Source of the DNA: Isoetes taiwanensis
Taxonomy: Eukaryota > Streptophyta > Lycopodiopsida > Isoetales > Isoetaceae
Direction of reading: 5' to 3'
Assembly: GCA_021234155.1 (NCBI GenBank)
Contig: JAJEKV010000004.1
Location: forward strand, 21,059,619 to 21,123,618
DNA: 64,000 nt
Shown: in pieces, positions 1 through 9,337 of the stretch
How positions within the stretch are numbered: the first letter of the stretch is position 1
How the letters are laid out: each line of letters begins with the position of its first letter
Position numbers and translations under genes: made by a program
The notes under the pieces: model-generated
What the model saw: the letters and a program-made list of their open reading frames with translations, nothing else
Told to the model about the DNA's origin: nothing
The model's database searches: none

Positions 1-1971
1 GTTCCATGGTCTCCTCATATAGGTTATCTTTTTTTTTTCCACTTACACTTTAGGGTCGGTTGAAAAAAAAAGAGAGGTGAAATTAAGCATTCCATGATGC
101 AGGACTTATGTTGTAACATGTCGTAAAATCTAGTCCCATATAAAAGTTTCAGAACAAAATAGTTTCAAATTGTTCATTGCTCATGAGCAGTAGCATTTTC
201 TCATTTAAGTTGTTGGATATCGTTGTTTAATTTTGTGTCTGGCTAGCAAATGCTTAACCATCTCCTCAATACATTTTTTGGGGTATTCTTCTGCTAATCT
301 TTCTTTTGCATTGTAACTAATCTGTTTTTCGTTTCCATTGTAACTAATGTGTCTACAGTTCCAGAAAGCTGTCCTTTCTTAAGTTCTGCATATATGTGCT
401 CTCTACATTATGATATCACTTTCGTGAGTTTGGAATCTCGATTGCACTTCAAAACCGAAAGTAGAACAACAAATATGCTTTAAAGCGCCACCCTATATGA
501 TGGGAATACCAGCGAAACCAGAAGGAGAGACAAAATATGACCACGGATGTTAACAAGCAAAAACCGGCTTAATCTATAATTTCTCCAAGAATACCTCATT
601 GCTTTGGTCCTTAAATGCTACAGGCCTATCATGCCAATTTACTTAGACAAACAAATCCGGGACGCGACATGTGGATGTGCTTGAGCATGTTTATTGCCAA
701 TGTGTGATGAAGTCCCCAATATCCAATGATGTGCCACACTACTTAATCTGGACGTTAACAAACAGAAACTAGCTTAATCTATTTCTCCAAGAATACCTCA
801 TTGCTTTGGTACTTAAGTGTTACAACCCTATCATGCCAATTCACTTAGACAAACAAATCCGGGACGCACATGTGGATGAGCTTGAGCATGTTCATTGCCA
901 ATGTGTGATGATGTTCCCAACGCCGGAACATATAAAATAACAACCAATAAAGCAAAAATATAGAGACAACCTGCACATTTGATTTTGTGCAACTCTGCTT
1001 CAGATCCAGACCATAAGATATAATACATAATAACTATATTTCCAGCAATTAGTGTAGATAGAATGGAACACTGTTCTAGCCAACATACTCAAGAAACATA
1101 TTGGGGCCAGAAAAAGAACCTTCGAGAAAAGCTTGCATGAAGCAAATCAACAAAATTTCAGCAATGTGCTATGCCAACTGCACCCAATCTTGACTAATCT
1201 TGAAGCATATATCTGCAAAGAGAAATATACCGCATTAGAAAAAAGGAGGATCTTTTACATGCAGAATGATTAAACGCAACTTTTTATTACTAAGCATGCA
1301 TGAGACATTTTCTTTCATTAAATGACACCGGTTAGAAATGAAGCGAATATCAGAGAAAGAAAAGCGAAAAATATGAGCAACAACCCTTCTATAAATCACA
1401 AATAGAAGAAGCCAAACAAAGATATAGCCTTCCAGGCAGCAACCACCTTAACATAACATCATAACATCTTGAAATAGAGAGCTCGACTCATAGCACAAAT
1501 ATTTGAAACTCAAATTTTAGCATGTCATTAAGAACTAGAATAGATCCTATGATCTAACTCCGCTTTAAAACACATAATGATCCTCTATAGAGAGGCAAGA
1601 AATAGCATCGATTTATACCTATATGGCCTGGCCAGAAAGTTTTAAGGATTCTAGAGATTGTCTGAATAGTGATTGGAGTAACCTGGGTGTTCCATCGTTA
1701 GTGTTTCATAATGACTGAAAAAAAATACAAACTATAATCAAAGATAATACACATACACAGGTAACCACAATATCTGACTGCAAAGTAAAGGACATAAATG
1801 ATAATGAATTTTCCCATATGCATTGCTTGTAGCAGCCTGTCCAATGTTAATCGGATATCCAAATGAAGCCAGTTATTATGCTATAGAAGAAGTGAGAAAG
1901 ACTGCCAATAGTTGGGGAGACATAATGAAGAACAAAACAAAGAAATAAAAGCAACTCTCCAATGAACATAC
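1..1971. other. AT-rich stretch without a recognisable gene
   Basis: I find no convincing coding region here on either strand; all open frames are short and lack family motifs. The only structure I see is the direct duplication at 544-918, listed separately. The stretch downstream of the SCYL2-like exon (lower coordinates, minus strand) would be expected to hold its next exon, but I could not find one. Confidence 0.6.
544..918. repeat. imperfect tandem duplication, about 170-bp units
   Basis: The segments 544-715 and 752-918 are imperfect direct copies. Both carry a run ending in AATACCTCATTGCTTTGG and later CAAATCCGGGACGC followed by GTGGATG and CATGTT. They differ by scattered substitutions and short indels, so the duplication is not recent. 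No coding potential or terminal repeats mark it as a known element. Confidence 0.75.
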
Positions 1972-2040
1972 CTCTGGTGATATTGCCCGATGTATGAGTT
2001 GCACATTGTTGTGTAGAAAACCAAGAGTCTCACCAAGCTC
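1972..2040 (-). pseudogene. orphan exon resembling SCY1-like kinase 2 (SCYL2)
   Basis: A 69-nt phase-0 segment on the minus strand lies between an acceptor (TACAG at 2041-2045) and a donor (GTATGT starting at 1971). It encodes 23 residues with the core FLHNN and IHRAISPE. This matches the region of plant SCYL2 pseudokinases where the catalytic-loop HRD would be and where SCYL2 has HRAISPE. SCYL2 proteins act in clathrin-mediated trafficking at the trans-Golgi and endosomes. No other SCYL2 exon is visible in the window, so this is either one exon of a gene extending left with long introns, or an isolated exon carried by a transposon. The match is short and from memory. Confidence 0.5.
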
Positions 2041-2770
2041 CTGTATTCATGCAACCACAGATCTGTACATACTTGCTCTTATATCTGGCATCCCACACTA
2101 GGCATAATTGCTTCTGTGACGAATAATATATGGAATAGCCATAGCTAAGCAAAGACCTGAAAGTTATTGACATATTAAGTCTTCTATCAGAAAGAATGAA
2201 GGAAGGGAAGAATCGAGTCAAATCTCTCACCTTGTTATAGCGAACCAAACCAAGCGGCCGAGTCTATAGCCGCCCAAAATATCAGTGCATGGATCAGAAT
2301 AAACACAAGGGTTCCAGAATCAGCACCAAGAGTTTCATAAAATGCTCACAGGGAATTTCAGACGGCACCGAACTCCTAGACCTAAAAATAGGACGTGGCA
2401 GGGCGGATCAAACACGAGAAACAGAGCTAGAAAAATACCAAAAATCCAGGCTTGGAAAAAAGGTTGCGATCAGGCAGATCGGCAAGCTGGGAGTACATGC
2501 TAAGATAAAACAGGGAAACATGGAAGCTCCGACCGCCCTAACCATTGCGTTTAGACGCAAAGTGCAAAAACTGTACTGGAAGCTCGATTTGATCTGAAGA
2601 CCGATCGCCTGGCTAGGTAGCTTGTCGTCAACTAAAGCTTTAGGAGCACACAGCAGGGATAGGTTTTGTACGTACGAAATCTAAATTCCTGACGTATAAA
2701 ATTAAAAAAATATGTATTTTTTTGAAAAAAACGTATTTTACGTATTTTTTAGTCGCCGACCGAGAAAAAA
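2041..2770. other. no recognisable gene
   Basis: The open frame at 2289-2597 (plus) has no recognisable domain and no codon structure I would trust. The composition becomes very AT-rich after 2640, leading into the CGTACG palindrome cluster. Confidence 0.5.
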
Positions 2771-3165
2771 ATTTCCGCATACGTGAAACCTTCTAAATTG
2801 CGTACGCGAAAAAGCTTTTGCATACACGGTTTAGAAGGTTTCGCATACGCGGTTTCAAATTTCAAATTTGTAACATTTTTTTTTTTTTTTTTTTTTTTTG
2901 TGTACGCGCTTTATATTGTTTCACATATGCGAAAAATGTTTCGCGTACGCGGGTTTAAAGATTTTGCGTACACGAAATTCAAATTTCAAATTTGTAAAAA
3001 GGAAAAAAAAAATAAATAAAAAATTTGCGTACGCGGTTCTTACTGTTTCGCGTACGCGAAAAAACTTTCGCGTACGCGAAATAGTATAAAGCACCGTGTA
3101 TGCGAAAAAACTTTCGCGTACGCGCTTTAGTTCTTTTCGCATACGCAAAAATCTTCCGATGCCGG
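2771..3165. repeat. cluster of CGTACG-centred palindromes
   Basis: More than ten variants of the palindrome TTTCGCGTACGCGAAA are scattered at about 20-50 bp intervals, with full copies near 3050-3125 and degenerate ones (GCATACG, GTACACG) before. A second, shorter cluster lies at 4058-4160. Both clusters sit immediately left of the about 700-bp unit that leads into a Harbinger transposase, so they look like subterminal repeats of that element. Overlapping open frames on both strands here are by-products of the palindromy. Confidence 0.8.
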
Positions 3166-4036
3166 AATTGTTCTTTGCCGTATTTTTTACGTATTATATG
3201 GAAAATTTGTGCCGTATCATACGAATAATACGTATTGCGTATAAAAAGTACGGAGTATTGAACCTATCCCTGGCACATATGTTTCTTCAGGGGCATGCAA
3301 GTTTCTTCTTAATCTGGCTGCACACTTGCCTTTCGAAGTTCGGATCGCATCATGACGTCACACTCACGTTTCATTTATAGTTTTATATTTTTCTATAGGA
3401 CACCTAGCATGGTCACATCTTTTCTTGGCGAAAAAATATTACCCTCAAACAAAAAATGACACTGCCTTATATATGTTTAGATAATGAAAGAGAAAAGAAC
3501 ATTATGGACCAACAATCCAATAAGAAAAAAACTTAGGTGACAGAAGAGAAACTTAGAAGTGCATAGACACCTTAAGAGATTAGAAGAGTAAGCGGAAGGC
3601 GAGCGCCCACAAGAGTAGTTTGAATGGCGATAGAATCATAGGAAAACACCTATATTTATATGCGTACATTATGGCCATGTTTTTCAAATCTAAAAACAAT
3701 CTAAGGCATGTGCTAATATATTCGGATTCAAAAATCTCAGAAGACGTGATAGGATTAGAGTAGGGTTCACATGGATATGTGCGTCCAACTCTGGGCTGAG
3801 GAGTCATGGTCAGCGCTGACTGTTTGCACCATATGTGGTGGTTGCTTGTTGTGTGCTGCACAATTTCTTGCAGCTTCATGGCAAAGAGGAGAACGCAGAA
3901 GGTCAAGTGCACATTTATGGTGGAGGAGCAATAATGCAAGGTCAAGGCCGTAGATGCCATGAAGGTAACCTCCTCCGAAGAACTGTTCAAGTATATGCAA
4001 GACGAAGGGCTACTGAGGCCATAAATTCGTAAAAAA
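3137..4036 (+). mobile_element. PIF/Harbinger internal-deletion derivative
   Basis: Positions 3137-3826 are a diverged copy of 4140-4860 (the 5' flank of the transposase at 5010-6394). At about 3829 the sequence jumps directly into a copy of the transposase C-terminus (3829-4036, matching about 6192-6394). It retains the frame containing VVACCVLHNFLQ and ends in the same TGAGGCCATAAATTC. This is what an internal deletion that removes most of the transposase produces. It lies head-to-tail just before the longer copy. It encodes no functional protein. Confidence 0.75.
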
Positions 4037-4057
4037 AAGGAAAAAAATCATACAAGC

Positions 4058-4160
4058 GTACGCGGATTTCAATGTTTCGCGTACGTAAAATAGTATAAAG
4101 CACCACGTGCGCGAAGAAACTTTTGCGTATGCGCTTTAGTTCTTTTCGCATACAAAATCT
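4058..4160. repeat. second CGTACG palindrome cluster
   Basis: Variants of TTCGCGTACG and GCGTACGCGG occur about four times, in the same relative position (just left of the about 700-bp unit) as the larger cluster at 2771-3165. This supports two tandem copies of one element. Confidence 0.65.
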
Positions 4161-4860
4161 TCCGATGCCGGAATTATTTTTTGCCATATTTTTTACGTAT
4201 TATATGGAAAATTTGTGCCATATCATACGAATAATATGTATTGCGTATAAAACGTACGGAGTATTGAACCTATCACTGGCACACATGTTTCTTCAGGGGC
4301 ACGCAAGTTTCTTCCTAATCTGGCCGCACACTTGCCTTTCAAGCTCGGATCGCATCATGACGTCACACACACGTTTCATTTATAGTTTTATATTTTTTTT
4401 ATAGGACACCTGGCATGCTCACATCTTTTCCTGGCAAAAAGTATTACCCTCAAACAAAAAATGGCACTTTCTTATATATGTTTAGATAGTGAAAGGGAAA
4501 CTTATAAGTAGAATGGATACCCCAAGAATAAGAATCAAACAACATTATGGACCAACAATCCAATAAGATGAAAAATTAGGTGACAGAAGAGAAACTCAAA
4601 AGTGCATAGACACCTTAAGAGATTAGAAGAGTAAGTGGAAGGCGAGCGCCCACAAGAGTAGTCTGAATGGCAATAGAATCATAGGAAAATACCTATATTT
4701 ATATGCGTACATTATGGCCATGTTTTTCAAATCTAAAAAAAATCTAAGGCATGTGCTAATATAATCGGATTCAAAAATCTCAGAAGACGTGATAGGAATA
4801 AAGTAGGGTTCACATGGATATGTGCGTCCGACTCCGAGCTGAGGAGTCATGGACACAGCG
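4140..4860 (+). repeat. about 700-bp 5' unit of Harbinger-like element (second copy)
   Basis: This is a direct copy of 3137-3826, sharing for example CTTCCGATGCCGGAATT and GGCACAYATGTTTCTTCAGG. It contains no gene. It ends in a segment with TTATTCAGCCATGTA, which has a loosely inverted counterpart near 8515-8535 beyond the Myb-like gene. The two may be subterminal regions of one element, but I could not fix the terminal inverted repeats. Confidence 0.65.
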
Positions 4861-5009
4861 CTGACTGTTTTATTCAGCCATGTATTCACCATGCGGCCAG
4901 GTGTTTTTATCACCAGAATTCCCACCGCCATTAAGCTAGCTTAAAAACAATCGATATTCCCTGAAATCCTTATCTCCTCTAGCTTGTTCTTCAAATTACT
5001 GAGTTCTCC

Positions 5010-6394
5010 ATGGCTCAAAATCATCCTCCTGTGCTCAATTACGGTGAACGGGATGATGGGGAGGATGATTTCGAGCAACTATTTCAATGCATCATACAGA
5101 TTATCTGTTGTTGCCTGGGTGTTCTCTTCTCTATGATCTGCCAAACAACCTGACAGTATTGGGTATATCCCAGGCAAAAGGCTTTTTGGCGTGATGTTAG
5201 CTCTTCCTTGTTGCTAGAATCAGGATTGGCAGGTAATTTTAATTTCAGACGTTTTTATAGAATGTCTGCCCATAATTTTGAGACTTTACTGAAGCTTGTG
5301 ATCCCTCATATACCTGAGCCAAATCCAGAAAATCGTGTGAGAGAACCTGTGAACAAGGCACAAGCCCTTGCGTGTCTAGCATTCAGGCTTGCACATAATA
5401 ACAAATGCTTTATTTGGGCACAGTTATTTGGCCTTGGAGTATCAACTGTGCACAAGTACACGAGGATGATAGTGGAAATTCTTGCCACTGAGCTTAGAAA
5501 TGAGTTCATTAGAGTTCCAGACGGTCACAGACTGCAACAAATAATACAGGACTTTGAATCCATATCAGGTCTTTCGCAGGGGTGATAGATGGATCTCATA
5601 TCCCTTTGCGCTACAAACCAGCAGCCCGGTTCACACCAGCAGATTGTTGGTGCCGGCATCATTTTCTTTTTTTGATTGAAGGCATGGTTGGTGGGACTTG
5701 CACCCACCCACATCTCCCACCCGATGGTAGCCAGTGGGTTTTGAACCCTGGTGGAAATCACCCCAATCCAAAGCCTTACCACTAGCCACCACCGCGATGG
5801 GCTGGTGCCAGCATCATTTTCATTCAATTCTTCTTCAAGCTGTGTGTGATGCTTCCAAAATATTTTGGGACATAAGATTGTGATGCACCAGGAGGATCAC
5901 ACGATATACGCCATTTTTATACTTCACCTTTATATAACAAGCTCATCACCACGCAGATTCTTGCGCTTCCTATTAGGAGGATTCATGGATTGAGAGTCAA
6001 ACCTTTTTTATTGGGTGACTCAAGGTATCCAGAATCATCTTCAATGCTAGTTGTAACAAGAAGAAAGCTCAATGATACTCCTAAACAAATCCTTTTTCTC
6101 ACGAAAATGTCACAAGTCAGGGTTCTAATTGAAAATGAACTTCTCAAGGATAGATGGAAGATTTTGGAAGACATGCCAATTCGCTTGCCATTTGCACCAC
6201 GTGTGGTGGTTGCTTGTTGTGTGCTGCACAATTTCTTGCAGCGTCATGGCGAAGATGAGAACGTAGAAGGTCAAGTGCACATTTATGGTGGAGGATCAAT
6301 AATGCAAGGTCAAAGCCATAGACGCCATGAAGGTAACCTCCTCCGAAGAACATTGTTCAAGTATATGCAAGACGAAGGCCTACTGAGGCCATAA
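5010..6394 (+). pseudogene. PIF/Harbinger transposase (DDE_4 nuclease), broken
   Basis: The frame opens at ATG 5010 (MAQNHPPVLN) and meets an in-frame TGA at 5151-5153. It continues through FRRFYRM and an HTH-like region (VSTVHKYTRMIVEIL) to about 5580, where one base is missing before VIDGSHIPLRY, the first catalytic Asp motif. A SINE at 5667-5802 splits the gene. The second half holds LLGDSRYP (second Asp), VLIENELLKDRWKIL (catalytic Glu) and VVVACCVLHNFLQ, typical of the family C-terminus. The family is normally about 400 residues and needs a Myb/SANT partner, present convergently at 7480-8436. Stop, frameshift and SINE make it non-functional. Confidence 0.9.
5667..5802 (-). mobile_element. 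tRNA-derived SINE inserted in the transposase
   Basis: The minus strand reads like a tRNA-derived SINE. There is a pol III A-box-like GTGGCTAGTGG, a B-box-like GGTTCAAAACC about 40 nt later, and an A-rich 3' tail (CAATCAAAAAAAG) at the left end. It is flanked by a target-site duplication TTGGTGCCRGCATCATTTTC, at 5647-5666 and ending near 5821, with one difference visible. The interrupted transposase resumes just after. The structure resembles plant Au-type SINEs, but the family assignment is tentative. Confidence 0.75.
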
Positions 6395-6934
6395 ATTCCC
6401 AACAAGAAATCCATGTTTGTTTTGTTTTCCTATTTTCCATGTGTGTTGCAGAAACTATTAGTTAGTTTTGAATAAAGATAATTTGTTCTTATGAACTGTA
6501 TTTTGAAAGACTTTGAATAAATGAATTATGTTATTGCTGATTTGAGTGTGAACCAAAGTGCCAAGCATTAAAAATTAATCTGTTACGTGTGATATATAGA
6601 AGGAAAGTGGATGGTTCGATAGGTGTGAAGCAAAGTCAACTTTTAGGAGTTCTTACGTGTGAATCAAAGACTCTCATTCTTCTTTGAAAAAGTAACATGT
6701 ATAGTATGATGTAAAACTTAGCTTTCGTAGAAAAAAGTAATAAGTGCTTTCATATGGAACTTAGCTTTCCTTGCAAAATTTCAAATATGTACTTTGCACA
6801 AAGCTATGTGCAAATCCGTTATACTTGTAAAAGCTCATTTTGCTTGAAAAAACTTTATGCTGTAAGTGTAATCGGGTAGGTTGATTGGAATGACAACAAC
6901 ACCATGACAGTTTTGTACATCCTCTATCATCAAT
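6395..6934. other. 3' flank of the transposase, no gene
   Basis: AT-rich sequence after the transposase stop. Nothing recognisable apart from likely 3' UTR, and no open frame with family motifs. Confidence 0.5.
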
Positions 6935-7216
6935 CAATCATTGTAATTTCTGTTATAGAATAGCAATATTACATAATTACAGTGGCTTATATAATGTTTG
7001 TTAATCAATCATTGTAATTTCTGTTATAGAACAGCAATATTGCATAATTACAGTGGCATGTATAATGTTTGTTGACCAATCATTATAATTTCTGTTATGG
7101 AACAACAATATCACATAATTATAATGGCGTGTATAATGTTTGTTGATCGATCATATTAATTTCTGTTATGGAACAACAATATTACAAAATTATAGTGGCA
7201 TGTACAATGTTTGTAG
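6935..7216. repeat. four tandem copies of a 71-bp unit
   Basis: Copies start at about 6935, 7006, 7077 and 7148. Each contains AATTTCTGTTATRGAAYARC followed by CAATATYRCATAATTAYA, then ATAATGTTTGTTG. The period is regular at 71 bp with gradual divergence. The array lies between the convergent transposase and Myb-like genes of the same element. Confidence 0.85.
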
Positions 7217-7479
7217 AACAACATGTTTAAATTGCAATTGCATAAGTGAAAGAGTCTTTATTCAACAAACAATAAACAAATGAAGCATAGATCAAATATA
7301 AGTTAGAGAGTGCATATGGGCTTACTACTTTTAATGATAATAGCTGCGGGAGCTAGATCCGGAGGGAAGAAATGGGTCTTCTTCTATAGAAAAGTGGCTA
7401 TCATTGAATGTGTTTTCAGATGGAGCTGATATATTGCCAACTGGATTGGATGGTAGTCGGGCCTGAGTCGATTTGAAGT

Positions 7480-8436
7480 CTCATTTGCATCTCCGCAAGT
7501 TGCAATTTCAATGTCTCTTTCCTCTCGGCAATTTGCAACTGTAATTGTTCACGCTCAGCTGCATCTTTTTTGCCTGCAACTCCATTAGCTTGAGGTCTTT
7601 TTGAATGACAGTTATGTCCTTCAGAGCTCCAGCTAAAATTGAAGCAGCTCCACGAACACCATCTTCCAGTCGCCTTGACTTTGTTTTCTTGCCATTCAAA
7701 CTAGAATTACCCTTCTTGCTGGAAACAACGGGCAACTTCTCTTTCAATTCCCTCATTGGAGTACCTTTGCCATCATCGTTACTATCTTCAATGACGGTAA
7801 CCTGATTTTCTATGGATCCATTTTGCTGCAATATGTCTACTCGTTTTTTCTTGTTAGCACTTTGATCTTGAATTGTAGCAGCACTACCCAAATCAGGTTC
7901 ATTACATTTCCTATTTCCATTGATATTAGATGTGGATGTGTCCCTTGATCTAAATCCTTCATTTGTGGATCCCCCAAGAAGTCCGACACATTTTGCAGAG
8001 GAGCCCAAAACTTGATCAAGCTGATCGAAATACTACAAAGTACTAGGAGTGCCTCCTGTTTTGTTTTCTTTATCCTTTTCTTGCTTGTACCTCCTTATCA
8101 TAGATCCATCCTATTTTTTACTTGCTTTCCTGTATATGATGCTGATAAGTACCTGTTGATCCTCTCTGCAATAAAATCATAATGCTTGGAACCAAGGTTT
8201 CCATTTCGTATCACGTTCAGCTTCACACCAGCAAACTCATCAAGCAAATTGTCTGTTGCATTCGATGGCCATAACTGCTTCTTCTTCTCTGGTGCAGAAT
8301 TAGGAAGTATATCAGAGGCATTTGGGGTTGTTTGAGGAAAAGACTCTTGAGAGGGTGTTTGGATTTGGGTGGAGGGAACCACATCATAATCCTCCTCATA
8401 CTCAGAGAAATCAGATGGAACAGCATTCAAATCCAT
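7480..8436 (-). pseudogene. Myb/SANT-like partner protein of the PIF/Harbinger element
   Basis: The minus-strand reading starts at 8436 (MDLNAVPSDFSEYEEDYD) and contains a trihelix/SANT-like segment (LWPSNATDNLLDEF, then KQVKNRMDL, then WY-less YKQEKDKENKTGGTPST, YFDQLDQVLG). It is followed by a Lys/Ser-rich region and a C-terminal helix (KLMELQAKKMQLSVN). Stops and frame changes near 8098-8090 and 8010 break it. In this transposon class the Myb/SANT protein binds the transposase and DNA and helps nuclear import. Its position, tail-to-tail with the transposase, fits. It is non-functional as it stands. Confidence 0.75.
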
Positions 8437-9240
8437 ACCTCAAGAGATCTCCATGGTATAGCTTCCGAAATTGTGTCGTTGTTGAGGATCGTCCTCTTTT
8501 GTTTGGGCATGTAAATGGTTCATGGCTGAGTAAGCGGTGGAGTCAGCGAGTTATCAGCTCGACAGATTTTGGGGCATCAGCCTGTGCAAAGAGCACCTTG
8601 TGATGCTGACTCCATGCTGAGGGCAAATTTCAGTGCTGATTCAGCATTGGGTCCGGGCTTATAAAAAGCCTCGTCATGTGAACGACCCATAAGGGCGGAA
8701 CGTCACACATCTATCTGATCCTCTCACGGACACCATGAGACAAAATAAAACTACCTGATGATTGCATTTAACACGTCGGCCAATTTAATTTAATGCTCCG
8801 TTTAAAGGTTACTGCATTTAATGAAGGGTCATAGATGCCATTCCACTGTATATCTCAAGCGAGATGTGGTTAATGTGGCGATTTGTATCAGCCATGAAGA
8901 ACAGCACGGTTTGAAGCCCAAAAATCAACTGTTTTTCGCGTTTTTTGGTCGATCCGGCTCCAGTTTGCCTCAAATCTCTTCCTTTCTTCACCAGTCTAGC
9001 ATAAAAAGGGTAAAGAAAGCGATTGGCATGGTTTTTAGATCGAATCAAACTGCCCATGGAGCAGAAAGAACCAGTCGATTGAAATTTTAGCCTCCGCTGC
9101 GAAGTTTGAAGCCTGGTTTTTTGGCCACATTAACCACTTTTTTTGCCACATTAACCACCTAGCTGATATCGGATGGCCACAGTGGTTAATGTGGCCTGGC
9201 CACATTAACCCAAATTTTTTTGGCCACATAAATCACATCC
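8437..9240. other. Harbinger distal flank and start of MULE flank
   Basis: No gene. Positions 8515-8660 contain repeated GCTGA/TCAGC motifs (for example GATGCTGACTCCATGCTGAG) and TTATAAAAAGCC at 8658-8670, and may be the right subterminal region of the Harbinger element. From 8860 the MULE-associated repeats begin (separate entry). Confidence 0.45.
8860..9235. repeat. inverted and direct copies of GTGGTTAATGTGGC
   Basis: The 14-mer GTGGTTAATGTGGC or its complement GCCACATTAACCAC appears near 8867, 9123, 9146 and 9184-9210 (a back-to-back pair, GTGGTTAATGTGGCC then GGCCACATTAACC), with a decayed copy at 9222. The cluster lies directly 3' of the MULE transposase (which ends at 9338 on the minus strand). 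It may be subterminal or terminal inverted repeat material of that element. Confidence 0.7.
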
Positions 9241-9337
9241 TTAAATGAGTTGCGTTGCCCCCTAAGTTATCGTATGTAGTGAGAACAATTGAAAGTAAAC
9301 TCATAAATGACTTAACATGTTCTGTTCAACTTCATAC

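Noticed and set aside
2783-3148. Overlapping open frames on both strands
   Set aside because: They result from repeated CGTACG palindromes that read open in both directions; there are no family motifs.
6935-7216. CRISPR-like spacing of the 71-bp repeats
   Set aside because: The units are contiguous without unique spacers, in eukaryotic transposon DNA; it is an ordinary tandem repeat.
8641-8670. TTATAAAAAG as promoter of the Myb-like gene
   Set aside because: The box points right while the gene runs left.
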